Under the pieces are notes generated by a model, which made no database searches, was not told the DNA's origin, and saw nothing but the letters and a program-made list of their open reading frames with translations. Of a stretch of 64,000 bases of DNA, positions 27,468-36,206 are shown one piece after another. The position numbers and the translations under genes are program-made. The DNA is from an uncultured Rhodospirillaceae bacterium (GTDB taxonomy: Bacteria > Pseudomonadota > Alphaproteobacteria > Azospirillales > Azospirillaceae). The stretch spans positions 558,001 to 622,000 of the forward strand of contig CALBDS010000004.1 of NCBI GenBank assembly GCA_937927415.1. The letters are read 5' to 3'. Every line of letters starts with the position of its first letter. Position 1 is the stretch's first letter.

Positions 27468-27509
27468 AAAAATGGCAAAGAGGTCGAGCGATGCTGCCAT
27501 CACTCGACC
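27468..27509 (-). terminator. terminator of the pht3-liv-pht5 operon
   Basis: On the minus strand, a 12-bp stem with one wobble, GGTCGAGTGATG / CATCGCTCGACC (27498-27509 and 27482-27493), has a 4-nt loop. A T-run (TTTTT) follows about 10 nt later. It separates the small gene at 27565 from the chemoreceptor gene. Confidence 0.55.
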
Positions 27510-27564
27510 CAAGTTACCGATTCCTACGGGGGACGTAGGTCGGCGGACGCACTTAAGGGAACCA

Positions 27565-27795
27565 TCAACCAAAGACATCGTCGCAAACATCCTCAAAGCT
27601 AGGCAAAGCATCCAGCAAAGCTGCCTGCTCTAGAATGGGCAGAAACGAGGTATCAGCGATAAAACTGGCCACATCACGTTCGCTCATCCCGTCATTTTTG
27701 AAAATCTTCATCGCGGCGTCCAGCATTCTGGCCGCCGCGGGACGCAGTTCCGGCGGCACTGCCTCGAATATTCTTTCGACTTCAGCACCGGCCAT
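27565..27795 (-). CDS. small hypothetical protein at the end of the phthalate operon
   Basis: A 76-residue acidic helical protein (MAGAEVERIFEAVPPELRPAAARM and so on) with a good ribosome site (AAAGGA, 8 nt upstream). It starts 33 nt after the universal stress protein gene on the same strand, so it belongs to that transcription unit. I do not recognise a family. It has no signal peptide or membrane segment. Confidence 0.6.
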   Translation of the reverse strand: MAGAEVERIFEAVPPELRPAAARMLDAAMKIFKNDGMSERDVASFIADTSFLPILEQAALLDALPSFEDVCDDVFG

Positions 27796-27828
27796 TAATA
27801 ATATCCTTTGGCGAAACGACGGCCGGCT

Positions 27829-28641
27829 TCAATTCGCCATCAGGACAGGAACCGTGGCATGGGCCAAGATGAAGCTGGTACCGCTGCCGCGGTGGAGATA
27901 GGGAAAGCCGTAATGGGCGTGCGCCCCCATAACCAAGAGGTCGGCGCCGTTGTTCGCCACCGCGTTGAGCAGCATATCCATCACGCCGACCTGATCGACG
28001 AGCACGCATTCGGCCCTTGCCGGAATTCCGTGATTGGCGAGATGACACAGGCAATCTTTCACGCTCTCGTGTTCCTTTTCGGATTGATCGGTAAAAGTCA
28101 CGACCAACGCTTCTTCGCAGCCCGCAATCAAGGGGATGGCGTCGTGCAGCGCCCTTGCCGATTCCCGGCTGTTGTTCCAGGCAATCACCGGCCGACGGCC
28201 GACGGTTTTGAAATGTCCAGCCGAAGGAACGACGAGGCCCGGCCGCCCGGAGTTGAGGATCACCTGCTCCGCCATCCCGTTCGGAACCGGCACCTGGACG
28301 GTGCCAGTGTCCTGACCGAGCACGACCAAATCAAAGCAGTGCGCAATTTCCGAGGTCACTTGCATGACCTCCACGTCGCTGCCCCGGTCGCCGTCGCGCC
28401 ACGCCGCGCCGGTCAATCCGGCGGTGGCCTGCTCGAAACTCTCCCGGCTTGCCGCCGCAGCTTCCCGGTAGGCGTTGCTGGGCCAAGTGCTGACGACGCC
28501 GACGGTGTGGGCCTTTCCCCGCTCGGCGAACACCCCAACCAGTCCCGCCTTGTGCCGGCGCGCGAGGTCGACGGCCAACCCCAGCCGTTCCTGACTGCGT
28601 TCGCTGTGGTCCAGATGAACGAGCACGTCCTTCAAGGGCAT
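27829..28641 (-). CDS. universal stress protein, tandem UspA domains
   Basis: A 270-residue protein with two Usp folds in one chain. The first half starts MPLKDVLVHLDHSERSQERL. The second ends with the nucleotide-binding type motif LLVMGAHAHYGFPYLHRGSGTSFIL, close to GxxGHxRxxE-like segments of Usp proteins. The ATG at 28641 follows a GGAGG site; the longer open frame upstream is not Usp-like. It follows pht5 by 40 nt, apparently in the same operon. A stress role during growth on aromatics is inferred. Confidence 0.88.
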   Translation of the reverse strand: MPLKDVLVHLDHSERSQERLGLAVDLARRHKAGLVGVFAERGKAHTVGVVSTWPSNAYREAAAASRESFEQATAGLTGAAWRDGDRGSDVEVMQVTSEIAHCFDLVVLGQDTGTVQVPVPNGMAEQVILNSGRPGLVVPSAGHFKTVGRRPVIAWNNSRESARALHDAIPLIAGCEEALVVTFTDQSEKEHESVKDCLCHLANHGIPARAECVLVDQVGVMDMLLNAVANNGADLLVMGAHAHYGFPYLHRGSGTSFILAHATVPVLMAN

Positions 28642-28681
28642 GGTAAACCTCCGTAGGAAGTCGGGCGTCGGCACACCACCG

Positions 28682-29674
28682 TCAAATCCGGTGGGCTTCC
28701 AAGGTGGCGGGATGGAACAGCTCCTCCGGCGCGACGAGACGGGAGGAAAGCCCCTGGGCGTGGTGCTGACGCAGAAACGCTTCCAGGACGTGCCGGTTCG
28801 CCTCCAGGCCATAGGACCAGAAATCCGCGCCCATCAGCGCGCGCGCGGCGTGCAGTTGTTCCTCGACGAAGGGCAGCGTCACCTTCGTTGCCGACGTGTC
28901 GGCCAGCTTGGCGAGGCCGCACGCCTTTGCCTGCTCGAACGCCTTTACGACCGTTGCGGGAAGCCAGGGATGCCGGTCGACCAAAGTCCTGCGAATCCCG
29001 AGCAGGTGCATGATGGGAAAGATGCGGCGGCGCCGGAACCAAGCGGAGGCTTCGGCAATGGGGTCGGCAAACAGCCAACCGATATGAGGATGCCCTTGAT
29101 CGAAGCACGACGGCGCCCGGGGTCCGATCACCGCGTCAAGTTCACCGGCGGCAAGCATGGCCGAAATCGTGGCTCCTTCGGCAGCATTCTCCAGCCGGAT
29201 GTCGGGCGGAAGCGACAGGGTGATTTTTTCCACCCGGCCGGCCTGCTCATAACCACCGCGCACCCAGGTCACGTCCGCCGGTGCCACGCCGTATTCCTCC
29301 TGCAGGATGGCTCGGGCCCAGACGTTGGCCGTGAGCTGATATTCCGGTACGCCGACGCGCTTGCCCTTGAGATCGGCCGGCGTGTCGATGCCGCGGTCTT
29401 TGCGCACGTAGATGGAGGTGTGGCGAAAGGCGCGCGATGGAAACACCGGCACGCCGACGTAGGGACACTCGCCATTGGCCGTCTTCACCGTGAAGCTGCT
29501 GAGCGACAGCTCGCAGATGTCGAAATCAGCGTGGCGGAAGGCGCGGAAGAAGATCTCCTCTGGCTCGAGCAGCATGAAGGTCGGATCGACACCATCGATC
29601 TGCACCGCGCCATCGACGAGCGGGCGCGTCCGGTCATAGTCGCCGACGGCGACGGAGAGGTTGAGCTTTCCCAT
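28682..29674 (-). CDS. pht5: 4,5-dihydroxyphthalate decarboxylase
   Basis: A 330-residue protein of the 4,5-dihydroxyphthalate decarboxylase family, which has a periplasmic-binding-protein-like fold but acts in the cytoplasm. It lacks a signal peptide and starts GKLNLSVAVGDYDRTRPLVDG. Family segments include FDICELSLSSF, LKGKRVGVPEYQLTANVWAR and AIIGPRAP-like AVIGPRAPSCF. It removes CO2 from 4,5-dihydroxyphthalate to give protocatechuate. AAAGGA lies 6 nt before the ATG at 29674; the ATG at 29680 would have no spacing. It follows the ABC importer genes by about 20 nt. Confidence 0.88.
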   Translation of the reverse strand: MGKLNLSVAVGDYDRTRPLVDGAVQIDGVDPTFMLLEPEEIFFRAFRHADFDICELSLSSFTVKTANGECPYVGVPVFPSRAFRHTSIYVRKDRGIDTPADLKGKRVGVPEYQLTANVWARAILQEEYGVAPADVTWVRGGYEQAGRVEKITLSLPPDIRLENAAEGATISAMLAAGELDAVIGPRAPSCFDQGHPHIGWLFADPIAEASAWFRRRRIFPIMHLLGIRRTLVDRHPWLPATVVKAFEQAKACGLAKLADTSATKVTLPFVEEQLHAARALMGADFWSYGLEANRHVLEAFLRQHHAQGLSSRLVAPEELFHPATLEAHRI

Positions 29675-29698
29675 GGTCATTCCTTTGTCGGAGGGGCA

Positions 29699-30487
29699 TC
29701 ACGCCTGCATGGCTTGTTGCAGGCGGTGGGCAAGGCGGGCACTTTCGGCTTGCGACACCACGGTGGCGGTGCCGACGCCGAGGTAGCGGGCGGCGATCTC
29801 AGGTGAGTGCAGCAGATCCGCCGCCAAGCCGGACAGGGTGACCCGCCCGTTCTCGATGACGTAACCGCGGTCGGCCACGGCGAGCGCCGAACGCGCGTTC
29901 TGTTCCGCCAGCAGGATGGCGATGCCCTGGTCGCGCAGCCGCTGCACAAGCTGGAAGATCTCCGCGACCATCAGCGGCGACAGACCGAGCGACGGCTCGT
30001 CCAGGATCAACAAGCGCGGTCCGGACATCAGGCCGCGCCCAATGGCGAGCATCTGCTGCTGGCCGCCCGAAAAGTTGCCGACGACGCCGTCCATGCGCTG
30101 CTGAAGCACCGGAAACAGTGCACACACTTCCTGCGTGCGGCGCGCCTGGTTGGCGATGGCGGCGGGGCCATCATCGGCGTAGGCGCCGAGCGTCAGGTTC
30201 TCCCGGACAGTCATGCCGGCGAACACCTGTCGCCCTTCGGGCACCAACGCCAGCCCCATGCGCAGGCGCTCGGCCGGCGGCAGCGCCTCGATTCGCCGGC
30301 CATCGAACGTCACCGTTCCGCTCATGGGCGGCAGCAGACCGGCCAATGCCTTGACGAGCGTCGATTTGCCGGCGCCGTTGGCACCGACCAGGGTGACGAT
30401 CTCGCCCGCTTCCACCGTAAGGTCGATGCCTTGCAACACCGCGTTCCGGCTGTAACCGACGCACAGATTGCGAACGTCGAGCATCAT
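29699..30487 (-). CDS. branched-chain-type ABC transporter ATPase (LivF-like), phthalate importer
   Basis: A 262-residue ATPase. Walker A is GANGAGKST near residue 35, the signature is NFSGGQQQMLAIGR, and Walker B is LLILDEPSLGL. The late switch histidine of most ABC ATPases is replaced in the ILLAEQN region, as is normal for LivF. The start overlaps the LivG stop by 4 nt, with AGGAGG 7 nt upstream. The C-terminus is about 25 residues longer than usual for LivF. Placement between pht3 and pht5 implies that the importer carries phthalate or a related acid. Confidence 0.9.
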   Translation of the reverse strand: MMLDVRNLCVGYSRNAVLQGIDLTVEAGEIVTLVGANGAGKSTLVKALAGLLPPMSGTVTFDGRRIEALPPAERLRMGLALVPEGRQVFAGMTVRENLTLGAYADDGPAAIANQARRTQEVCALFPVLQQRMDGVVGNFSGGQQQMLAIGRGLMSGPRLLILDEPSLGLSPLMVAEIFQLVQRLRDQGIAILLAEQNARSALAVADRGYVIENGRVTLSGLAADLLHSPEIAARYLGVGTATVVSQAESARLAHRLQQAMQA

Positions 30488-31314
30488 GGGCGAGCCTCCT
30501 CGGCATCGGAATCCTGGGCATCGAAATCCTGGGTTGTGGCGTCGGAGCCGAGATAGGCTTCGATGACGCGGGGGTTGCGCTGCACCTCGTCCGGGCGACC
30601 GCGAGCAATCACCGCACCGGCCTCCAGCACCACGACCTGATCGGCGACGTTCATCACCAGCGACATGTTGTGCTCGACCACCAGCACCGTGATGCCGGTC
30701 TCGCGGATGGCGCGCAGCAGTGCGGCCAATTCCTCCGTCTCACTGTCGTTGAGGCCCGCCGCCGGTTCGTCGAGCAGCAGCAGGCGCGGCTTGGCCATCA
30801 ACGCGCGGATGACCTCCAGCAGCTTCTGCGCTCCCATCGGCAGGTCGACCGCGTGCGTGTCGCGATAGGATGCCAACCCGACGGCATCGAGCAGCGCTTC
30901 GGCCTGCGCCGCCAAGTTCCGCTCCTCGCGGCGGGTGTGCGGTAGCCACAGCATCTGCGCCAGTGTGCCGGCGTGCAGCAGCCGGTGACGGCCAACCAGT
31001 ACGTTCTCCAACACCGTCATGCCGGGGAACACCCGCGCCGTCTGGAAAGTGCGCACCAGACCCATGGCGGCGATGCGTGCCGGTGTCACGCCGGTGATGT
31101 TGTGGCCATGGAACAGCACCTTCCCCGCGTTGGGGCGGATGATGTTGGTGATCAGGTTGAACAGTGTCGTCTTGCCAGCACCGTTCGGTCCGATCAACGC
31201 CGTGATCGTCCCTTCGGCGACATCGAAGGATACGTCGGATGTCGCCCTCAATCCGCCAAAGGATCGATCAAGGTTGGCAACGCTCAGCGCCGCCGTCGCA
31301 GTTGTCCCGTTCAT
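30484..31314 (-). CDS. branched-chain-type ABC transporter ATPase (LivG-like), phthalate importer
   Basis: A 276-residue ATPase. Walker A is GPNGAGKTT, Walker B is LLLLDEPAAGL, and the switch region is VLVVEHNMSLVM. The usual LSGGQ signature is altered: the equivalent place reads DLPMGAQKLLEVIRAL, a variation common in LivG proteins. The ATG at 31314 overlaps the end of the permease gene. The C-terminal tail is long and acidic (TTQDFDAQDSDAEEARP). Confidence 0.9.
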   Translation of the reverse strand: MNGTTATAALSVANLDRSFGGLRATSDVSFDVAEGTITALIGPNGAGKTTLFNLITNIIRPNAGKVLFHGHNITGVTPARIAAMGLVRTFQTARVFPGMTVLENVLVGRHRLLHAGTLAQMLWLPHTRREERNLAAQAEALLDAVGLASYRDTHAVDLPMGAQKLLEVIRALMAKPRLLLLDEPAAGLNDSETEELAALLRAIRETGITVLVVEHNMSLVMNVADQVVVLEAGAVIARGRPDEVQRNPRVIEAYLGSDATTQDFDAQDSDAEEARP

Positions 31315-33215
31315 GGCGCCATCCCTTCTCCCACGAGAGCTGGCGGCGCTTGCCGGGAGCGGAAAAGCCGTCCGAGCCCAGCGACGGCACCGCCGAACAG
31401 TCCCTCCGGCAGGCGCAGGAAGCACAGCACCAGCAGCGCGCCGCTGAAGAATGTTTTGTAAGAGGCGAGCGGTTGGAATACTGCCGGCATCATGGTCAGC
31501 AGGATGCCGCCCAACAGCGGCCCGACCAGCGTGCCCTCGCCGCCGATTACCAGCATCGCCACCAACTCCAGCGAGCGGGCGGTGCCGACCATCTCCGGTG
31601 ACAGGAAGTGGAAGAAGAAGGCGTACAGGCTGCCTGACAACGACGCCAGCATGGCGCTGATCGCGAAGGCAGTGAGCTTGCATTTCACCACGTCCACGCC
31701 AAGCGCAGCCGCCGCCATCTGGTCGGTTCGGATGGCCTGCAGAGCCCGCCCGAAGCTGGCGCGGATGGCCCCCGCGAACAGCAGCACCAGCACCGCGTCG
31801 AGGACGAGGACGAGGTAGTACATGGACAGCGGCGTATCGAACTCGAACCCGCCGACGGCGAAGGAGGGAATGCCCACCAGCCCCGACGGCCCGCCGGTGA
31901 TGTCGGAGAAGCCGATGGCGAAAGAGTCGACGAGCAGCCCGAAGGCCAGCGTTGCCAGCGCCAGATACAGCCCGCGCAGGCGCAACGTCACCACCGACAG
32001 CACCAGGGCGCAGACCAGCGACAGCGCCATGCCGGCCAGCACGCCGAGCAGCGGCGCCACGTCGTGCTCCACCGCCAGCCACGCCGCGGTGTAGCCTCCG
32101 ATCGCCATGAAGCCGGCTTGGCCCAGGCTGACCTGCCCGGCGTAGCCCATCAGGATGTCAAGGCCAAGAAGCGCTATGAACAGGATACCCGCGATCACCA
32201 GACTGCTGAGGATCGCCCCCTCAGGCAACACCGTCGGCAACAGCGCTGCTCCTACCAGGGCTATCCCGGCGGTGATCCAAGCGACGGGAGGCTTGAGGCG
32301 GACGACATGCTTCCACACCCGAGCCTCCTCGCGGACGTCCTGGCGGCGTGTCACGCCGGCCCCGACAAGGCCGCTGGGGCGCCACACCAGCACGACGAGC
32401 AAGAGGCCCAGCGCGATGGCGTTACTGAACAGCGACGAGACGTAGGCGGTGGCGAAATGGTTGACCAGCCCCAGCAGCAGACCGCCAAGGATGGAACCGG
32501 GAAAAGACGCGATGCCACCAATGGCGACGGCGACGAAGCCCGAGATGGTGAAGAGCCGGCCGGTATCGAACTGCAAGGACGTGGCTGGAGCGATCACGAC
32601 CCCGGCGACGGCGCCGATGAAGGCGGCCAGCGTGAAGGCGAGAAGCGTCATGCGCGGCACGTCGATGCCCATCAGCCGGGCTGCCGCCGGATTCTCAGCG
32701 CAGGCGCGCAGCGCCCGTCCCAGCCGCGTGCGCGCCAGCAGGTACCAGAGGCAGGCGATGGTCAGCAGCGTCGTGCCGACCACCCAGAGTCCCTGCGTCG
32801 GCACCAGGATGCCGGCGATCTCCACCGGCCGGTTGCCGGAGAATGGTGGCAGCGCGTAGGGCTGGCTGCCCCACAGGACAAGAATGCCGCCCTCTGCCAT
32901 GGTCAGCAGCCCGGCCGCCATCATCAGCATGTTGGCGTTGGACAACCGTGAAAGGCCGGGCACGAAGGTCAGCGCACCGGTGATCGCACCGGCCGCCACT
33001 GTCATCGCGATGCCGCCGAGCGATGCCGCCCATACCGGCCAGCCCAGCTCGGCTTGGAGACTGTGGCAGGTCAGGGCGGCCAGGATGCAGAAGGCTCCCT
33101 GAGCCAGGTTGATCACACCGGTCACCCTATAAACCAGGGAAAAGCCCAGTGCGATCAGCGCGTAGATGCTGCCGGTCAGAACGCCGCCGACCAGAAGCTG
33201 GATGAAGTCAGTCAT
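31311..33215 (-). CDS. fused LivH-LivM ABC permease, phthalate importer
   Basis: A 634-residue membrane protein that joins both Liv-type permeases in one chain. Residues about 1-290 are LivH-like (GGVLTGSIYALIALGFSLVY and VINLAQGAF). Residues about 310-634 are LivM-like (LDILMGYAGQVSLGQAGFMAIGGY and GALQAIRTDQ-like RALQAIRTDQMAAAALGVD). The joint is a charged linker around VTRRQDVREEARVWKHVV. The start at 33215 has GGAGGG 6 nt upstream. Such fusions occur in this family. It forms the membrane pore with the two ATPases. Confidence 0.9.
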   Translation of the reverse strand: MTDFIQLLVGGVLTGSIYALIALGFSLVYRVTGVINLAQGAFCILAALTCHSLQAELGWPVWAASLGGIAMTVAAGAITGALTFVPGLSRLSNANMLMMAAGLLTMAEGGILVLWGSQPYALPPFSGNRPVEIAGILVPTQGLWVVGTTLLTIACLWYLLARTRLGRALRACAENPAAARLMGIDVPRMTLLAFTLAAFIGAVAGVVIAPATSLQFDTGRLFTISGFVAVAIGGIASFPGSILGGLLLGLVNHFATAYVSSLFSNAIALGLLLVVLVWRPSGLVGAGVTRRQDVREEARVWKHVVRLKPPVAWITAGIALVGAALLPTVLPEGAILSSLVIAGILFIALLGLDILMGYAGQVSLGQAGFMAIGGYTAAWLAVEHDVAPLLGVLAGMALSLVCALVLSVVTLRLRGLYLALATLAFGLLVDSFAIGFSDITGGPSGLVGIPSFAVGGFEFDTPLSMYYLVLVLDAVLVLLFAGAIRASFGRALQAIRTDQMAAAALGVDVVKCKLTAFAISAMLASLSGSLYAFFFHFLSPEMVGTARSLELVAMLVIGGEGTLVGPLLGGILLTMMPAVFQPLASYKTFFSGALLVLCFLRLPEGLFGGAVAGLGRLFRSRQAPPALVGEGMAP

Positions 33216-33250
33216 GGTTTCCCTCCACGGAGCCCCAGGGGCGGCGACGC

Positions 33251-34438
33251 TCAGTGGTCGAGCGGAATACCGCGCGGCTTGCTGACCACCGACCACTCGG
33301 ACGCATCGGGATTCCAGCGGGTGATGAGGACGCTGCTGTCGTCCAACCCGCGCTGCGGCGTCTTGACGAAGTCGAAAGTACCGCTGATGCCGGCGAAGCT
33401 GTGGAGACCGGCAATGAAGGCACGCACCTGTTCCGCATTCGCACCAGCCGGCAGCGAACGCAGGGCGTGCAGAACGATCATCGTGGGATCCCAGGACAGT
33501 GCGGCGGCGATGTCCGGTCTGACGCCAGCGATGTCGAACGCCGCGAAGAATGCCTGCTGCGCCGCCTCGACCGCGGGTTCCAGGGTACGGCCCTCGTGCC
33601 TGGGCCATTGCGGCGATGGAATGTACAGTTCCTTGGGCAGGATCGCGGCGTACTGCGTCATCTGCGCATAGGTCATGTTGCCGTCCGTCGTGGCGACCGG
33701 GACGTCCAGCCCCGCCTCGACGATGCCCTTGAAGACGGTACCAATGGAGGCGCCGGTTGACCACGCGATCAGCGCCTGCGGTTCCTTGGTCTTGATGCTC
33801 TGGATCTGGGCGGACACGCTGACGTCGCCGGGGTTGAAGCGCACTTCGGCGACGAGTTGCACGTCCTTGTTCTCGGGCGCGGCAATGATGGTCTTGATGT
33901 TGTTCAGTGCATCCTGGCCGGAGGCGTCGGTGCTGGTGATGAGCCCCAGCTTGGTGACGCCGCGCATCCGCCAATAGCGGATCTGCGCCGCCGCCAAATC
34001 CCGCGTGGACGAACTGCTGGTGAACATGTAGGCGCCGGCCGCCGGGTAGGTTCCGGGTGAAAAGCAGTACAGCACCGGGCCGCGCTTCATGAGCGGTGCC
34101 ATGGCATTGCAGGTGGCGACCACGGCCGAGCCGAGCACCACCGCGGGCTTGCTGGCGACGATTTGTGTGGCGATCTGGACGGCGACCTGCGGACTCGACT
34201 GGTCATCGTGGAACACGAACTTCACCGGCGCGCCATGAACGCCACCGGTGTCGGCGATCAGCTTTTCCGCAACCTGCAACGCCTGCTGCTCGGCCTTGCC
34301 CAGGAAGGAAGCGCCGCCGGTCAGCGGTAGCACGACGTTAATTTCCATCGGACTGGCGGCATGCACCTCAACCGCCGTGACGAGGGATAGGACGGCCAGA
34401 ACGATGGCCAAACGCTTGAGTGAGGTTTTGGGCGACAT
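33251..34438 (-). CDS. periplasmic binding protein of the Liv-type phthalate importer
   Basis: A 395-residue type I periplasmic binding protein with a cleavable Sec signal (residues 1-27, RLAIVLAVLSLVTAVEVHAA). The mature part begins SPMEINVVLPLTGGASFLGKAEQQAL, as in LivK/HmgA-like proteins. It captures the substrate and delivers it to the LivHM permease. The gene lies 93 nt after pht3 and 35 nt before the permease. The substrate, phthalate or a related aromatic acid, is inferred from context only. Confidence 0.88.
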   Translation of the reverse strand: MSPKTSLKRLAIVLAVLSLVTAVEVHAASPMEINVVLPLTGGASFLGKAEQQALQVAEKLIADTGGVHGAPVKFVFHDDQSSPQVAVQIATQIVASKPAVVLGSAVVATCNAMAPLMKRGPVLYCFSPGTYPAAGAYMFTSSSSTRDLAAAQIRYWRMRGVTKLGLITSTDASGQDALNNIKTIIAAPENKDVQLVAEVRFNPGDVSVSAQIQSIKTKEPQALIAWSTGASIGTVFKGIVEAGLDVPVATTDGNMTYAQMTQYAAILPKELYIPSPQWPRHEGRTLEPAVEAAQQAFFAAFDIAGVRPDIAAALSWDPTMIVLHALRSLPAGANAEQVRAFIAGLHSFAGISGTFDFVKTPQRGLDDSSVLITRWNPDASEWSVVSKPRGIPLDH

Positions 34439-34531
34439 GGTTCCTCCCAGAATGCTCTCGACGGGCTATTATTGTTCGTTGCGTGGGGCAGGCTCGCGAC
34501 TAGCCCGCCCCACGGGATCAGGGAGCAGGCT

Positions 34532-35839
34532 TTACTCGGCTGCCTGCACCGCCACGGTCAGCGCCAGTTCCTCTTCCGAGGCGCCGAGAGTGCGCCAGTC
34601 ATAGCCCTTCGGCACGACCCCTTCGAAGGAGCGCAGCTTGGACTGCGGAACCCGCGGTTCGGTACGGCCGATGACCGTCCCATCGGCCTGGAAGGCGAGC
34701 GCAGCATCGACCATCTGTCGGCGGAACTCGACGATGGCGAGGTCGCCCGCCGCCAGCTTGTCCAGGCTGCGGTCGGCGATCGGCCCCATGGTCTCCCACA
34801 TGGCGATGTCCTGGTTGGGGATGCCCTTGATGCCGGTGAAGTTCCCCAGCTTCATGAGCGTGCGATCCTGGAGGTAGTTGTTGTCGCGGTTGCGGATCTT
34901 GCGGAACCGCTGGTCGAGATCGGTGCCGACCTGGGCGCCCAGGAACTTCCGCCAGAACTCGGTTTCCGGCACGTTGTCCTCGCCGTCGCCCCAGGCGATA
35001 AAGTGAAAGGCGGTGTGGGTGTCGTCCATCGGGATGTGCAGGATGGCAACATTGTACTGATCGTTGCGCGGGATCTGCACGGTGTAGGGGGCGACGAACA
35101 ACGTCGTGCGCACATAATCGTGGGTCTCGGCGTTGAAGATCGGCCGGCGGATGGCGGCGTAGCGGAAGCCGAAGCCGGTGCGGTTGACCAGCAGGCGCGG
35201 CGCCTTGTCGGTGGACGGGCGCAGCCAGTTCTGGCTGGTCGCCTTGGCCCCGTCGACGCGCGCCGGCACCATGTCGGAGGAATGCAGGTTCGAGGAATGC
35301 GAAGAGTCGATCGCTCCTTCCAGGATCTGTGCCCAGTTGCAGTCGATGACGATCTTGGCGATGGCGGTGCGGGTCTCGGGAGAGCGCTTGAAGATGGGCG
35401 CCTCGAACTCCGGCTTTTCGGCGGCGGGACCCATGTAGACCCAGATGAAGCCGGCCTCCTCGTGCACCGGGTAGGCCTTGTGCTTCAGCTTGGCGGCGAA
35501 ACCGGACTCCGAGGGCTCCGACGGCATGTCGACGGTGTTCCCATCCACGTCGAACTTCCAGCCGTGGTACAGACAGCGCAACCCGCACTCCTCGTTGCGG
35601 CCGAAGACCAGTGACGCGCGCCGGTGCGGACAGTATTCGTCAAGCACACCAACCTTGCCGTTGCTGTCACGAAAGACGACGAGATCTTCACCCAGCAGGC
35701 GGATCTTCAGGGGGGCGCCGTCGGCCTCCGGCACCTCCTCGGACATGCAGGCAGGCAACCAGTGGCGGCGGAAGATCTGTCCCATGGGGGCATCGCCTTC
35801 AACATGGCAGAGCAGATCGTTCTCATCAGCGGTGAGCAT
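34532..35839 (-). CDS. pht3: phthalate 4,5-dioxygenase, oxygenase (Rieske) subunit
   Basis: A 435-residue Rieske non-haem iron oxygenase. The Rieske cluster ligands are C70-x-H72 (CPHRRASL) and C89-x-x-H92 (CLYHGWKF). The mononuclear iron site shows D178 and H181/H186 in GAIDSSHSSNLHSSD. It cis-dihydroxylates phthalate at carbons 4 and 5. The substrate call rests on overall likeness to Pht3/OphA2-type single-component oxygenases and on the neighbours pht2, pht4 and pht5. A GGAGG-like site (AGGAGGAAAG) precedes the ATG. It is the first gene of its operon and divergent from pht2. Confidence 0.9.
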   Translation of the reverse strand: MLTADENDLLCHVEGDAPMGQIFRRHWLPACMSEEVPEADGAPLKIRLLGEDLVVFRDSNGKVGVLDEYCPHRRASLVFGRNEECGLRCLYHGWKFDVDGNTVDMPSEPSESGFAAKLKHKAYPVHEEAGFIWVYMGPAAEKPEFEAPIFKRSPETRTAIAKIVIDCNWAQILEGAIDSSHSSNLHSSDMVPARVDGAKATSQNWLRPSTDKAPRLLVNRTGFGFRYAAIRRPIFNAETHDYVRTTLFVAPYTVQIPRNDQYNVAILHIPMDDTHTAFHFIAWGDGEDNVPETEFWRKFLGAQVGTDLDQRFRKIRNRDNNYLQDRTLMKLGNFTGIKGIPNQDIAMWETMGPIADRSLDKLAAGDLAIVEFRRQMVDAALAFQADGTVIGRTEPRVPQSKLRSFEGVVPKGYDWRTLGASEEELALTVAVQAAE

Positions 35840-36004
35840 TAGGCTTTCCTCCTTTTTTGCGATCGAACCGATTCAGAGCTGGCGGTGGTTCAGAGCTGGC
35901 GGCGGCGGATCATGTTTTTAGGCCGGTAATACCGCAATCCGACGCGACTTAGGTCTCTAAGTTGATAAAACGCAAATGCCCTGTCCAGAGTTTTCCGCGA
36001 TGTC

Positions 36005-36049
36005 TGCGAAAAATCAATTTCGCAGTGCACAAAATTTATTTCGCGGCGC
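36005..36049. promoter_or_regulatory. candidate operators in the pht3-pht2 divergent promoter region
   Basis: The gap 35840-36206 is AT-rich and holds overlapping repeats. There is a perfect palindrome, TGCGAAA-N6-TTTCGCA (36005-36024), and two direct copies of ATTTCGCRGYGC (36017-36028 and 36038-36049) exactly 21 bp apart, on the same face of the helix. A separate 17-18 nt tandem duplication with core TTCAGAGCTGGCGG lies at 35872-35906. The MarR protein encoded at the end of the pht2 operon is the obvious candidate to bind here. Confidence 0.5.
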
Positions 36050-36206
36050 AAAATGTGAGAAATATGAACGCTTCTGCTGAGTTGATTTGATTCGTTACAG
36101 GTGAAACTAATTATGCGCGATTTTCTGTTTTCTGTTGACGGGGCATCTGTCATGTTAGAGATCTAAGTTGCCCCGTACGGTGCGGGGCGCTGTTGGAGGG
36201 TTTACC

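Noticed and set aside
28682..29674. A periplasmic nitrate/taurine-type binding protein
   Set aside because: The fold is similar, but there is no signal peptide, and both the sequence blocks and the phthalate context match 4,5-dihydroxyphthalate decarboxylase.
30484..31314. Defective LivG ATPases (here and at 59680) because the LSGGQ signature is absent
   Set aside because: LivG proteins normally have a degenerate signature (LPYG-like). Walker A, Walker B and the switch histidine are intact.
35890..36153. An 87-residue open frame in the pht divergent promoter region
   Set aside because: No ribosome site or protein-like composition, and it covers the palindromes and repeats expected of a regulatory region.
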